A stretch of 55,515 bases of DNA from an uncultured Lachnospiraceae bacterium (GCA_902775555.1 CACYMQ010000009.1:1-55515), one strand, 5' to 3'. Shown: positions 1-9,298, counted from the stretch's first letter. Translations and numbers: made by a program. The notes: generated by a model not told the origin, from the sequence alone.

Positions 1-327
1 GGAAATGAACTGGTTAAGCAGGAGATTGCTGACTTTTCAGAGCAACTCAATATGGATGAATTATATACGTATCTTTCTGATGTAAAGCAGGGTACGGAAG
101 CCATATTATGGGATTTATCATATGAAGATCTGAAGAGAAAGATACCCGTAGAAAGAAAAGAACAGCTGGAATCACTCTCTGTTGTCAGTAAGGATGAGAG
201 TGCAATCTGGCTTATAGACTACTGGTGCAATAAAGATGTTCGCGGACTTATTCAAATGCCATTTTCCAGACATTGGATCATGCATATTGAGGCTTGTTTA
301 AGGATAAAGAAGAAAATCCATTCGTAA
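1..327 (+). CDS. C-terminal part of an unrecognised protein (cut by window edge)
   Basis: The reading frame is open from the first base to a TAA at 325-327, so the gene begins upstream of the window and an ATG at 52 is probably internal. About 108 residues are visible. They are mostly charged and helical, with a Trp/His/Cys-containing end (SRHWIMHIEACLRI). I do not recognise the family. The base composition is AT-rich compared with the rest of the window, as in the next gene, which suggests accessory or horizontally acquired DNA. Confidence 0.6.
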   Translation, partial: GNELVKQEIADFSEQLNMDELYTYLSDVKQGTEAILWDLSYEDLKRKIPVERKEQLESLSVVSKDESAIWLIDYWCNKDVRGLIQMPFSRHWIMHIEACLRIKKKIHS

Positions 328-425
328 AACAATTGATATAAATAGATTGCGATAAAACCACGCATTGCGATTTGGATGAATATGTGATATGCTTTTAATA
401 TAAACACGCAATGCGAGGCGATGAT

Positions 426-1142
426 ATGGATATAGCAAAATCAGTAAAAGAGCTGAGAGAAAGCACAGGGATGTCACGTAAGGAATTTTCAGAACATACA
501 GGCATCCCTGTTCGTACATTGGAAGACTGGGAAGCCGGCAGAAGAACGCCTCCGGATTATGTCCCCAGGTTATTGGCGTATCAGATAAAATTTGAGGGGA
601 TTTTTGCTGAAAAAAAGAAAGCAAAAAATAAGATTGACATTGTTACTGATCCGGACGGGAACAAAATAGTCTTGATTAATGATATTTTATTTAAGTCAAG
701 AAGATCGATTAATTGGGATGATATAGAACAGATATTAATGCACTATATCGGGGAATACTATGAGATTGCCGAAACTGCAGAAAAGGTATACATAGGATCA
801 GATTTTCCGGATGAGTTTACACATTCAAAATATACAAAAGCTATTAGAGGTGCAAATGAGAAGGCAAAGGCTAATGTGATAAATGCAATTGGTAAATTAA
901 TCCAAATTTCAGATAAGAAGGCAGAATTCCCGGACTATGGCAACCGTCATGGTAATAAAGCAAAAAACGGATGGTATCGATATGATACAAGGTTTGGAAT
1001 TCCGGTTTATAGTGAAGTTGGTGAAATAGAGAGATACAATATTTTCAGAGCAAGAATGCTGGTTCGATGTGATGCGAATGGTAAATTATTTCTGTATGAT
1101 ATTGTGCAAATAAAAAAAGAAACGAGCACGCCGCTTGAGTAA
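426..1142 (+). CDS. XRE-type HTH protein with a C-terminal domain of the kind found in mobile-element polyvalent proteins
   Basis: Residues 1-55 form a helix-turn-helix of the XRE kind (SVKELRESTGMSRKEFSEHTG, then a recognition helix ending in EDWEAGRRTPP). The C-terminal ~150 residues (from LINDILFKSRR to DIVQIKKETSTPLE) resemble a domain I associate with the ends of large polyvalent proteins of conjugative elements; that match is from memory. The ATG at 426 is chosen over an in-frame start at 411 because GAGGCGATG sits just upstream. The inverted repeat CGCATTGCG/CGCAATGCG at about 363-417 lies before the start and could be an operator. The gene is AT-rich. A regulator-toxin fusion or an antitoxin-like role is possible but unproven. 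Confidence 0.6.
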   Translation: MDIAKSVKELRESTGMSRKEFSEHTGIPVRTLEDWEAGRRTPPDYVPRLLAYQIKFEGIFAEKKKAKNKIDIVTDPDGNKIVLINDILFKSRRSINWDDIEQILMHYIGEYYEIAETAEKVYIGSDFPDEFTHSKYTKAIRGANEKAKANVINAIGKLIQISDKKAEFPDYGNRHGNKAKNGWYRYDTRFGIPVYSEVGEIERYNIFRARMLVRCDANGKLFLYDIVQIKKETSTPLE

Positions 1143-1201
1143 AAACTGTACGGTAGAAAACTTCGCTTCTTTGAAAGTATGGTACTACATAATCTTTAGA
1201 A

Positions 1202-1630
1202 TGTCAACGCAGAAATGATTTTTTGTTGTTCAAAGAAAACGACGTCGAAACCATCGCGTTGATCGAACAGATTATAAAAGCGAAGGATCATGTTCAGGTA
1301 GGTATAGATGCCGAAGAGTATTACAGAATCAAGGATTCTGAGAAGAAGACGGAGTAAATGTATCTTGAATTGTTCTTGAGAAATCTTCTTCTGGGTGAGG
1401 ATAATGAATTAAAAAACCGATACACACATGTAAGGTGGAAAAAACAGGACATTCAGAGGCTGTTTTCAGCATTTGGATATGATAAGTTTTTTGGACGTAC
1501 AGAATTGATGAATGTGCTTGAGATCACAGCGTCTCCGGCATCGGAATTGATAAAGAAGATGCTGGAATCGGAAATTATTTATCCAATGAAAGGAAAGGGA
1601 AAAGGTAAATATCTTTTCAAAAGGAAATGA
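1202..1630 (+). pseudogene. Probable remnant of a Fic-family protein (C-terminal winged-helix part)
   Basis: Two short open stretches abut. The first has no ATG and ends at TAA 1355-1357 (KENDVETIALIEQIIKAKD...). The second starts at ATG 1358 and encodes 90 residues ending FGRTELMNVLEITASPASEL...GKGKGKYLFKRK. The second resembles the winged-helix tail that follows the Fic domain in Fic-family proteins; no HPFxxGNG Fic core is visible upstream. The reading is a decayed gene in an accessory patch. Alternatively 1358-1630 could be a small intact HTH protein, since it has its own ATG, though no convincing ribosome binding site. Confidence 0.4.
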
Positions 1631-1701
1631 ATAGGAGAATATCATAGGATCAAGAGTGAAGGGAGATAGTTTTTTGGCAGAGAGTCAAATCATTGAAAGA
1701 C

Positions 1702-2214
1702 TCACTTTTTCCGGTATCTTCCGAAAAGGATCCCGTCATCCACATATTTGTCAGTATCTGATACCCACATCGGAAATTCTCCGGTGGAAACGGCAGTCTG
1801 TCCGTTCAGCATGCCGGTATGGAAAGACAGATGTCTATACTGCCTGAGCACCAGTTCCATTCTGGTGTAAGGGCAGTTTTCCGGTTTTTCGTACAGCATC
1901 TCATCGGTAAGCGTATCCAGATAATCAAGAGTTTTCTTTACGATCTTATCCAGGTATTCCAAAAGCTGTTCATCAGACAGGATCACTTCTGTCGGATTGT
2001 CGGGGTTATCCATTCCCTCTTCGTGGAAGTCGGGTTCCTCGTAGACAAATGGATTGATAAACCATTTGTCTGCAGAATGAAGTGCGTGATAAGCCCATCT
2101 CCAGCAGGGGGCGCCACAGCAGAGAGCATCTCTGTCGTAGGTTTGTATGGATGTTTTGATATTCAGAAAATTCGGGACTACGGTATCCTTGATCACATTT
2201 ATCAATTCTCTCAT
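1702..2214 (-). CDS. DinB-like (DinB_2/DfsB) four-helix metalloprotein
   Basis: A 170-residue protein with the spaced histidines of the DinB/YfiT superfamily: one pair in AYHALHSADKWF near residue 46 and another in QYRHLSFHTGMLNG near residue 130. Members bind a divalent metal and many act as thiol-dependent transferases; the substrate cannot be read here. The ATG at 2214 is preferred over TTG at 2220 because AGGAGG lies nine bases upstream. It is divergent from the LysR gene at 2412, so the LysR protein may control it (inference). Confidence 0.7.
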   Translation of the reverse strand: MRELINVIKDTVVPNFLNIKTSIQTYDRDALCCGAPCWRWAYHALHSADKWFINPFVYEEPDFHEEGMDNPDNPTEVILSDEQLLEYLDKIVKKTLDYLDTLTDEMLYEKPENCPYTRMELVLRQYRHLSFHTGMLNGQTAVSTGEFPMWVSDTDKYVDDGILFGRYRKK

Positions 2215-2411
2215 TTTCAAAAGCCTCCTGTCTGTTTTTTCTTGCTTTTCCTGTTCTTATTCCGTATAATACACCTAACAGAAGCATCAGTAAAATTGAA
2301 ATAAATGAATCAACTGTTCGATATTTATGATAGATATGGTGGTAAAAAAGATTAGTCGTGGAATATCGGAAGAGGAATATCATAAGAAGAATATAAGAAG
2401 AGGATGATGAT

Positions 2412-3293
2412 ATGACGATCACGCAGTTGGAAACATTTGTAAAAATATCGGAACTGAACAGCTTTTCCCTGGCGGCAAATGATCTGGGCTATGCGCAGTC
2501 AACTGTAACGATGCAGATCAAGCAGCTTGAGGAGGAGCTGGGGTGCCTTCTTTTTGAGCGCCTTGGGAAGACCATAGTCCTTACATCCGCGGGAGAGCGT
2601 CTTGTGAGCTATGCCGAGAAGCTTCTTCAGCTTGAGCGGGAGATCCATCTTGAGGTGCCTGAATCGGAAGAGCCTTCCGGAACACTGAAGATCGGTGTGT
2701 CGGAATCCTTATGCTATAACCGTTTCCCGGAGATCCTGATGGAGTTTAAAAAGCGATATCCCAAGGTCGATATCGGGCTTTCGTTTATCATGCACGATAC
2801 ATTTCCGGAGCTCCTGAAAAAAGGAGAGCTTGATCTGGTATATACCCTGAATCCGCGGATAGAAGACGCGAATCTTACACGGCTCCACGAGAAGCGGGAA
2901 TATCTGGGATTCTATGTGAGCCCCGGTCATGAACTGGCGGAAAAGAAGAAGATCGATGAACGGGATCTGGACAAGGCTCCGATGCTGCTTACTTCGCATA
3001 ATTGCAGGTTCAGGGAGCTGTTCCTCGGTGCCATGAAGCGGCATGATTCAAGTCCGGATATTGTGCTGGAAACAAGCAGTAAGGAGATCCTGAAGGCATT
3101 TGCGGCAAATGGACTGGGAGTTGCCCTGATGCCGGAAATGACAGCTGAGGCAGAACTGAACAGAGGAAGCCTTGTAAGATTAAACTGGGGGGGAGACGAT
3201 CTTCCGGTTTACTCGCAGGTATTTGTGCATAAGGACAAGCTTATAACAAAACCAATGGAAGGACTGTTCCTGCTGATCAAATCCGCAGATTGA
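2412..3293 (+). CDS. LysR-family transcriptional regulator
   Basis: 293 residues with the standard LysR layout. The N-terminal winged HTH covers residues 1-60 (ITQLETFVKISELNSFSLAA, then QSTVTMQIKQLEEELGCLLFER), and a type 2 periplasmic-binding-like effector domain covers about residues 88-290. The effector is not readable. It is transcribed away from the DinB-like gene across a 197 bp AT-rich spacer, the usual arrangement for a LysR regulator and its target. Regulation of that neighbour or of itself is an inference. CysL/CysB-like roles were considered because of the sulfur genes nearby, but nothing in the sequence decides it. Confidence 0.85.
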   Translation: MTITQLETFVKISELNSFSLAANDLGYAQSTVTMQIKQLEEELGCLLFERLGKTIVLTSAGERLVSYAEKLLQLEREIHLEVPESEEPSGTLKIGVSESLCYNRFPEILMEFKKRYPKVDIGLSFIMHDTFPELLKKGELDLVYTLNPRIEDANLTRLHEKREYLGFYVSPGHELAEKKKIDERDLDKAPMLLTSHNCRFRELFLGAMKRHDSSPDIVLETSSKEILKAFAANGLGVALMPEMTAEAELNRGSLVRLNWGGDDLPVYSQVFVHKDKLITKPMEGLFLLIKSAD

Positions 3294-3433
3294 GGAGATA
3301 TCAAGGCATTGTTTCACCTTGACCGTTCCTGTCTCGTAGGGTATCCTATGGATATGGTAATATCGGAAACGCCATTCAGGAAAATGTCAGGGAATTACCA
3401 GGGGATGGCAGATAAACAGAAATGGAGGGTTGT

Positions 3434-4744
3434 ATGAGCGCAAAAATGAGAAACGGTTTCCGACTTCTGATAGCCGCTGCGATGATCGTATTTGCTTTGG
3501 GTTTCAGTGGGTTGGATGCAGAAGCGAAGAGCGGCAAATGGGAGCATGACAGGAAGGGGTGGTGGTACTCCTACTCGGATGGTACCTATGCAAAAAATAC
3601 CTGGCTGAAGCTCGGCGGAAAATGGTATCGGTTCAATGCTGCGGGATACATGGTCGTTGGCTGGAAGAAGGTCTCCGGAAGATGGTACTATTTCGGAAAG
3701 GACGGTGCGATGCAGACCGGCTGGAAGAAGATCTCCGGGGATTGGTACTATATGGACGCAAACGGAATGATGGTAGTCGGCTGGAAGGAGATCACCGGTA
3801 AGAGCGGGAAGGACTGGTATTTCTTCAAAAACGGAGTTATGCAGACCGGATGGAAGAAGATCCAGGGGAAATGGTATTATTTTCATCCTTCCACCGGAGC
3901 CGCAGCAAAGGAAGCAACACAGATATCCGGCAAGACCTATTATTTCAATAAAACCACAAGAGAAATGGATTCCGGCTGGAGATGGGCTGGTCTGATCCGG
4001 ACTTATTTTGATCCTAAAACCGGCGAGATGGCAAGGGGATGGAGAAAGATCGACGGAGACTGGTATTACTTCTATAAAGATGGTTCCAGACCGCGAGGAA
4101 TCGATAAGATCGGTAAATATTTCTATTACTTTAACGGTGATGGGAAGATGCAGACGAATACACTCATCGGAGATTCATCCAAAGGGTCCCTCTATGTTGG
4201 AAGCGATGGAGCTGCGGAAACAATCCAGTTTTCCGCCGGAGATGATCACAAAGGATTTGAAATGACACTTTATGCGAATGGGACATTTAAGGGATCAACA
4301 TGGAAATACCAGAGAGGTTTGGAGTACGGCGAATATGCTAAGGCATACGATGAGTTTATCGGTACATTCTCAGATATCAAGTATGCTTCTGAATTCACGC
4401 TGACGATGAAACTGTCCTCCTATAAAGTTCGTGGATACCATGTTTACAGATATATGGATCCGAATACGGGGAAACTGGTTTCCGATGGCGTAGAGAGCTG
4501 CAGTAATGATCCGTATGTGGTGCCGGATGGAACGGGTAGGGATGAATTGGGTGTAGATTCTGAATTTACAGTTGGCGATACGTTCTATGTATATGCGCCG
4601 AGAACACAGGGGATTTACCTTGTTGACGGATTTGATGAGGGCTGGTGTAAGTTTGATAATTCCAGACGTCTGACGAATGTTGTGATCGATAATCCGAAGA
4701 ATCAGGGTTTCAGACCCTTTGATGGGGATAACTCTTTCCGTTGA
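3434..4744 (+). CDS. Secreted choline-binding/cell-wall-binding repeat protein
   Basis: The protein has a signal peptide (NGFRLLIAAAMIVFALGFSG) with likely cleavage after AEA, then about nine degenerate ~20-residue GW repeats of the type GWKKISGDWYYMDANGMM (about residues 35-255). These repeats bind phosphocholine on teichoic acids or similar glycans. The last ~185 residues form a separate domain I do not recognise (from FSAGDDHKGFEMTLYANGTF to the end). The ATG at 3434 follows GGAGGG, so an in-frame start at 3422 is not used. The gene is convergent with a LicC-type cytidylyltransferase, which fits a phosphocholine-decorated surface, and they share the terminator at 4799. Confidence 0.85.
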   Translation: MSAKMRNGFRLLIAAAMIVFALGFSGLDAEAKSGKWEHDRKGWWYSYSDGTYAKNTWLKLGGKWYRFNAAGYMVVGWKKVSGRWYYFGKDGAMQTGWKKISGDWYYMDANGMMVVGWKEITGKSGKDWYFFKNGVMQTGWKKIQGKWYYFHPSTGAAAKEATQISGKTYYFNKTTREMDSGWRWAGLIRTYFDPKTGEMARGWRKIDGDWYYFYKDGSRPRGIDKIGKYFYYFNGDGKMQTNTLIGDSSKGSLYVGSDGAAETIQFSAGDDHKGFEMTLYANGTFKGSTWKYQRGLEYGEYAKAYDEFIGTFSDIKYASEFTLTMKLSSYKVRGYHVYRYMDPNTGKLVSDGVESCSNDPYVVPDGTGRDELGVDSEFTVGDTFYVYAPRTQGIYLVDGFDEGWCKFDNSRRLTNVVIDNPKNQGFRPFDGDNSFR

Positions 4745-4798
4745 TCCCGGCAGAGGCTATGCTTAGCCGCATATTCCGGAGGATCAGGGAAAAGATAT

Positions 4799-4829
4799 AA
4801 AAAAACGGGTTCGCAAGAGCCCGTTTTTT
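4799..4829. terminator. Bidirectional intrinsic terminator
   Basis: An A-run, then ACGGGTTC paired with GAGCCCGT around a GCAA loop (one G-U pair), then a T-run. It lies between two convergent genes and has A/T tracts on both sides, so it can stop both. Confidence 0.9.
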
Positions 4830-4836
4830 CGTGCCA

Positions 4837-5553
4837 TTATTGTAAATACTGATTGTAGGAAGGATCCAGGGCAGCGATCTCCTCCACGCTGTCCAGCTCC
4901 GCGTGACTTCGGTTCTCTGTTACATTTGCAGATAGACGGAAATCGTCGGCATGAAGGAATAAGGGAATGTGATCCCAGAATATTTCGTGGTTTACACGTT
5001 CCTCAAATTCATATTCCAGCCACTTTTTCAGTTTCCTGCCGTCTTCCGGAGTCCACCGGGAGATGCCATACATGACATACCCTTTATCGGCTCCTGCATC
5101 TGAGCAGGACAGGACGTTCTTCTCCGCATCAAGGCGAAGGACCCACTCTTTTGTGGGGGACGGGCTCCAATATACATTGTAACCGGAATGTTCAAACTCC
5201 GGACGGAATACGCTTCCGTTCAGAAAATACTGATCCCCTTCTATGATCATGGCTTCTTCCAGTAGATCTCTGACCACATAGATCGAAGAAATGTTATTTG
5301 CCACTTCATAATAAGGATTTTCCACCAGGCGGACCTGAGGATAATCGGCTGCTACCTCCAGAAAGCGTTCTTTCAGATAGCCTACAATGATGATGATCTC
5401 CTCGATCCCGTTTTCCAGCAATCCCCGGATACAGGTATCGATCATACGGACTCCGTTGACCTTCAGCATGGGCTTCGGGGTATGTTCCGTCAGCTCACGC
5501 ATCCGTGATCCGCGTCCTGCAGCCATAATGATGGCTCTTTTTACAGTATACAT
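4837..5553 (-). CDS. licC: LicC-like CTP:phosphocholine cytidylyltransferase / sugar nucleotidyltransferase
   Basis: 238 residues. The N-terminal nucleotide-binding signature is RAIIMAAGRGSRMRELT, followed by PKPMLKV, and a NNISSIY segment like that of LicC enzymes, which make CDP-choline for decorating surface polymers. The ATG at 5553 is chosen because TAAGGAG lies just upstream; a longer frame starting at 5616 would overlap the promoter. The convergent choline-binding-repeat protein supports the phosphocholine assignment. A related NTP transferase with another substrate cannot be excluded, and no choline kinase is in the window. Confidence 0.7.
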   Translation of the reverse strand: MYTVKRAIIMAAGRGSRMRELTEHTPKPMLKVNGVRMIDTCIRGLLENGIEEIIIIVGYLKERFLEVAADYPQVRLVENPYYEVANNISSIYVVRDLLEEAMIIEGDQYFLNGSVFRPEFEHSGYNVYWSPSPTKEWVLRLDAEKNVLSCSDAGADKGYVMYGISRWTPEDGRKLKKWLEYEFEERVNHEIFWDHIPLFLHADDFRLSANVTENRSHAELDSVEEIAALDPSYNQYLQ

Positions 5554-5587
5554 GGTATTCTCCTTAATCTCAATAGAGTCATTCCAT

Positions 5588-5616
5588 ATAGTAGTCTTGT
5601 TTTCATGAATTGTCAA
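5588..5616 (-). promoter_or_regulatory. Sigma-70-type promoter of the LicC-like gene
   Basis: On the minus strand TTGACA (5611-5616) is followed after 17 bp by TACTAT (5588-5593), 35 bp ahead of the chosen ATG. Confidence 0.7.
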
Positions 5617-5656
5617 TAACTAATTTTCGTGAACAGACTACGATCGGATATAAAAG

Positions 5657-5700
5657 ACAGTGTAAAGGCAGTGTAAAGGCAGTGTAAAGGCAGTGTAAAG
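5657..5700 (+). repeat. Four tandem copies of an 11-bp repeat
   Basis: The unit GCAGTGTAAAG occurs four times in direct succession (the first copy starts with A). It lies in the 300 bp gap between the divergent LicC-like and GH16 genes. The rest of that gap holds the LicC promoter and the GH16 leader, with nothing else recognisable. Confidence 0.9.
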
Positions 5701-5853
5701 GTGGGGGATGACGGGATTGGATGGTAAACTATTCGAAATGAGCATGAAAAAGACATATTTTGCAAGAAAACGATATAGACTTCTTCCCCCCTTCGGGTAT
5801 GATGGAATACAGAGAGATAAATGGATCCTATGGAAGGATGAAGGAGGCAAACT

Positions 5854-7329
5854 ATGAGAAGAAGGAATTTCATTCGGGCCGGGCTGCTCATATCCATGAT
5901 GGGAGTGCTGCTTACCGGTTGTGGTGATAAGAAGGATGCAACCACTCAGAACGTGACGGAGGCAGGTACGGAAAGCGTGACAAGATCAAGTGAGATGAAG
6001 ACGGAAGCCGGGACCGAAGGCGCCGGAAAAGAAGCGGAAGAGAAAGTGGATTTTGATATTCCCGAAGGATACCATCTGGTCTGGCATGATGAGTTTGAAG
6101 GAAGCAAGCTGGACGAGAACAGCTGGAACCGGGAGGAGCATGAAGTCGGATGGGTCAACCACGAGCTGCAGGCGTATGTTCCCGATGAAAAGTATGCATA
6201 TGTGAAGGACGGCCAGCTGGTGATCCAGCCCACCAAGGAAGTGGGTGCGGACGGAAAGGTGCAGTATACTTCCGGGCGCGTCAATACGCAGAATAAGCAT
6301 GATATCAAATACGGATGGATCGAAGCGCGCCTGAAGGTGCCTACGGGAAAGGGGTACCTGCCTGCATTCTGGATGATGCCTCAGGATGAACAGTTCTATG
6401 GTCAGTGGCCGAAATGCGGGGAGATCGATATCATGGAGGTGCTCGGAAACAGCACCAATATGAATTACGGAACCCTTCATTTCGGTGAGCCTCATAAGCA
6501 GAATCAGGGAAGCTATACACTGGCCTCCGGAAACTTTGCGGAGGAATATCATACCTTCGCCATAGAGTGGGAACCGGGCGTGATCCGCTGGTTTGTGGAT
6601 GGAAATCAGTATTTCGAGACAAGTGACTGGTTTTCTGCAGTTGAGGGTGAGGCAGAGAAACCGTATCCCGCACCGTTTAACCAGCCCTTCCATGTGATCC
6701 TGAATGTGGCCGTCGGCGGCGATTGGCCGGGAGATCCCGATGACAGTACACCGTTTGACGAAAAGGGCGCCATGTATGTGGATTATGTCCGTATGTTCCA
6801 GAAGGACAGTTACGATGAAAATGTGAAGAAGCCCGAGAAGGTTCTGAAATTCAAAGAAGCGGATGAGACAGGCAACTTTGTGACCAACGGAGATTTCAAG
6901 GATGCGGAGAATCTGTCGGATGAAGAAAACTGGAAATTCCTGCAGCTGAATGACGGAGTGGGTTCCGCGGAGATCAAGGATGGTGAGATCATCATTTCCA
7001 CTGAGAATTTTGGTACAGAGGAATACTCCATCCAGCTGGTACAGCCGGGGATGCCGATGATCAAGGGTAAAAAATACAAGCTCTCCTTTGAGGCGAAAGC
7101 AGATGAAGCGCGTCAGATGAAACCGGCGGTTACGGCTCCGAATGTAGACTGGATCCGCTATTTCCCGGATACACCGGTGGATCTTACCACCGACTGGCAG
7201 AATTACGAATTCACCTTTGATATGAAGGAGGAAGATGATGATGCCGGACGTGTGGAATTCAACATGGGAAATCAGGGAAGCAAGGCTACGATCCATATCA
7301 GAAACGTGCGCCTTGAGACGGTGGAATGA
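5854..7329 (+). CDS. GH16 endo-beta-1,3(4)-glucanase lipoprotein with C-terminal carbohydrate-binding module
   Basis: 491 residues. A lipoprotein signal ends in LLTGC (Cys23), so the enzyme is tethered outside the membrane, followed by a Thr/Glu-rich linker. The GH16 domain spans about residues 65-325 and carries the catalytic EIDIME motif (Glu190 nucleophile, Asp192, Glu195 acid/base). Residues ~335-491 look like a CBM4/9-type beta-sandwich (FVTNGDFKDAENL..., then YKLSFEAKA). The fold and motif point to laminarin, lichenan or mixed-linkage glucan. The downstream GH5 gene begins 68 bp later and probably continues breakdown inside the cell. Confidence 0.9.
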   Translation: MRRRNFIRAGLLISMMGVLLTGCGDKKDATTQNVTEAGTESVTRSSEMKTEAGTEGAGKEAEEKVDFDIPEGYHLVWHDEFEGSKLDENSWNREEHEVGWVNHELQAYVPDEKYAYVKDGQLVIQPTKEVGADGKVQYTSGRVNTQNKHDIKYGWIEARLKVPTGKGYLPAFWMMPQDEQFYGQWPKCGEIDIMEVLGNSTNMNYGTLHFGEPHKQNQGSYTLASGNFAEEYHTFAIEWEPGVIRWFVDGNQYFETSDWFSAVEGEAEKPYPAPFNQPFHVILNVAVGGDWPGDPDDSTPFDEKGAMYVDYVRMFQKDSYDENVKKPEKVLKFKEADETGNFVTNGDFKDAENLSDEENWKFLQLNDGVGSAEIKDGEIIISTENFGTEEYSIQLVQPGMPMIKGKKYKLSFEAKADEARQMKPAVTAPNVDWIRYFPDTPVDLTTDWQNYEFTFDMKEEDDDAGRVEFNMGNQGSKATIHIRNVRLETVE

Positions 7330-7397
7330 CCGGTAACTGATCAGTAAACGATCAGTAAACGAACAGCAGGAGATAGTTTGGAGAAGGAGAACGGATA

Positions 7398-8438
7398 ATG
7401 AAGACATTTGAAGGTTATACACACGGAGTGAACCTGGGAGGATGGCTGTCCCAGTGTGATCATACGAAAGAACGCTATGATACATTTATCACGGAAGCTG
7501 ATTTTGAGACGATCCGGGAGTGGGGACTTGACCATGTCCGGGTACCGGTTGACTATGATCTGGTCGAGGATGCGGACGGAAACTACAAGGAGGAGGGCTT
7601 CGGATATATCCGGAAAGCCATCGAATGGAGCAGGAAGAACGGGCTCAACATGATACTGGATCTGCATAAGACCTATGGATATTCCTTTGACAAGGGCGAG
7701 GGAGAATCCGGATTCTTTGAGAGTGAAGAGTATCAGGAGAGGTTCTGCAGGCTTTGGGAAGAATTCGCCGGACGTTTCGGAAGTTACAAGGATACGGTGG
7801 CGTTTGAACTGCTGAATGAGGTGACGAAGAAGGAATACAGCGATACCTGGAACCGGATCCTTACGGAATGCATCGGCAGGATCCGGGCCATCGTACCGGA
7901 TGTGAAGATCCTGATCGGAGGGTATTACAATAACAGTATCGAAGCGCTGGAGGATCTGGCAGAGCCGGTGGACGAAAATGTGATCTATACCTTCCATTGC
8001 TATGAGCCCCTGATCTTTACACACCAGGGCGCGCCATGGATCGATGAGATGGACACATCCTTCCGCATGCGATTCCTGGAAACGATCCGAAACTACAGGG
8101 AGTATTCCTCAGATAATCTGAATGTCTTTCTTGATCTGGAAATGGACTGCTTCAAAGGATATGATCCGGATTCGGTCCTCGGGATCGATTATTTCGAGGA
8201 AATGATGAAGGAAGCAGTACGTGTGGCGGAAGAAAGGAATGTTGCACTATACTGTGGGGAATACGGTGTCATTGACCGGGCGGAGCCGGAGGATGCCCTG
8301 GCCTGGTTCCGGATGATCACGGAGTGCATGGATCGTCACGGTATCGGCCGTGCAGCCTGGAGTTACCGTGAGATGGATTTCGGGCTGTCGGATGCGCGGA
8401 TGGATGATGTACGTGATGAGATCCTGAAGGTGATATAG
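7398..8438 (+). CDS. GH5-family cytoplasmic glucanase
   Basis: 346 residues with the GH5 TIM-barrel landmarks: GVNLGGWL near the start, HVRVPVDY, ILDLHKTYG, acid/base Glu141 in FELLNEV, and nucleophile Glu288 in YCGEYG. It has no signal peptide, so it should act in the cytoplasm on imported oligosaccharides. The start follows GAGAAGGAG. Together with the GH16 lipoprotein upstream it makes a beta-glucan use pair, although no glycan transporter is next to it. Whether it is a beta-1,3 or beta-1,4 enzyme cannot be told from sequence alone. Confidence 0.85.
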   Translation: MKTFEGYTHGVNLGGWLSQCDHTKERYDTFITEADFETIREWGLDHVRVPVDYDLVEDADGNYKEEGFGYIRKAIEWSRKNGLNMILDLHKTYGYSFDKGEGESGFFESEEYQERFCRLWEEFAGRFGSYKDTVAFELLNEVTKKEYSDTWNRILTECIGRIRAIVPDVKILIGGYYNNSIEALEDLAEPVDENVIYTFHCYEPLIFTHQGAPWIDEMDTSFRMRFLETIRNYREYSSDNLNVFLDLEMDCFKGYDPDSVLGIDYFEEMMKEAVRVAEERNVALYCGEYGVIDRAEPEDALAWFRMITECMDRHGIGRAAWSYREMDFGLSDARMDDVRDEILKVI

Positions 8439-8534
8439 GATCATTGTATTTTTCTCCTTTTTATGCTATCATAACGCCCGAAACTCACATCCATGTTCAT
8501 GGATGGAAAACAAAGGAAGGAAAGGGGAATAAGG

Positions 8535-9206
8535 GTGAATTCAAAAGTGAAATTCATATGTGCGGGCATACTGTTTATCCTGTTTATTGTACTGATCCTG
8601 TTGTTGAAGAAGGTGGATGTGGCTACGGTCGGGCCGGAACAAACCTCCGTCGGCTTCTCGGGACTGAATAAGAGCTTCCATGAAATGACGGGAGAGAACA
8701 TGACGCTGTATAAGATCACCGATTATCTGGGGTATGCTGCCCTGGCAGTTGTAGGTGTCTTCGGTCTGATGGGGCTGATCCAGCTGATCCAGAGGAAGAG
8801 CCTCTTTAAGGTTGATCATGCCATCCTTGCCCTGGGTGTTCTTTATATTGTAGTCATGGGAATGTATGTCCTTTTTGAGAAGGTGATCATCAACTATCGT
8901 CCGGTGATCATGGAGGGAGATGCACATGTAGAGGCGTCCTTCCCATCCTCACATACGGTTTTGGCTGTGGTCGTGCTGGGAAGTGCCATGATGATGCTTT
9001 CCGACTATATCCAGGCGGACGGACTGCGGCTGGCCCTTGAACTGCTGTGTATCGTGGTGATGGTATTTCTTGTGATCGGGAGACTCTTCAGCGGTGTCCA
9101 CTGGCTGACGGATATCATAGGAGGAACCCTGATCAGCGGAGCTCTTCTGTTCCTCTTCGCTGGGGTGAAGGAGATCCTGGCGGGAAGTGCTGCCTCCGGC
9201 TCATAA
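8535..9206 (+). CDS. PAP2-family membrane phosphatase
   Basis: About 223 residues with five or six hydrophobic segments and the three phosphatase motifs in order: KVIINYRP (KxxxxxxRP), FPSSHT (the PSGH-like motif) and GRLFSGVHWLTD (SRxxxxxHxxxD, with Gly for the first Ser). Relatives act on undecaprenyl pyrophosphate or phosphatidate. The GTG at 8535 is chosen because AAGGAAAGGGG precedes it; upstream in-frame ATGs at 8493 and 8499 have no such site. It is transcribed alone. Confidence 0.8.
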   Translation: MNSKVKFICAGILFILFIVLILLLKKVDVATVGPEQTSVGFSGLNKSFHEMTGENMTLYKITDYLGYAALAVVGVFGLMGLIQLIQRKSLFKVDHAILALGVLYIVVMGMYVLFEKVIINYRPVIMEGDAHVEASFPSSHTVLAVVVLGSAMMMLSDYIQADGLRLALELLCIVVMVFLVIGRLFSGVHWLTDIIGGTLISGALLFLFAGVKEILAGSAASGS

Positions 9207-9220
9207 AGGAAAATTTTATC

Positions 9221-9249
9221 TTGTAAAAATGCCCGAAAAACTGTATTCT
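9221..9249 (+). promoter_or_regulatory. Sigma-70-type promoter
   Basis: TTGTAA, a 17 bp spacer, then TATTCT, 50 bp ahead of the NifU-like gene. It probably drives the three-gene cluster 9299-11680. Confidence 0.65.
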
Positions 9250-9298
9250 ATTAGATAGTGGTGAATACCAAAATTACCATATCGAAAAGGAGGATCAT

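Noticed and set aside
1656-1847. Small plus-strand frame opposite the DinB-like gene end
   Set aside because: Overlaps the real minus-strand gene and has no recognisable content.
5986-7485. Long minus-strand frame opposite the GH16 gene
   Set aside because: No ribosome site, no family resemblance, and the plus strand carries clear catalytic motifs; it is a shadow frame.
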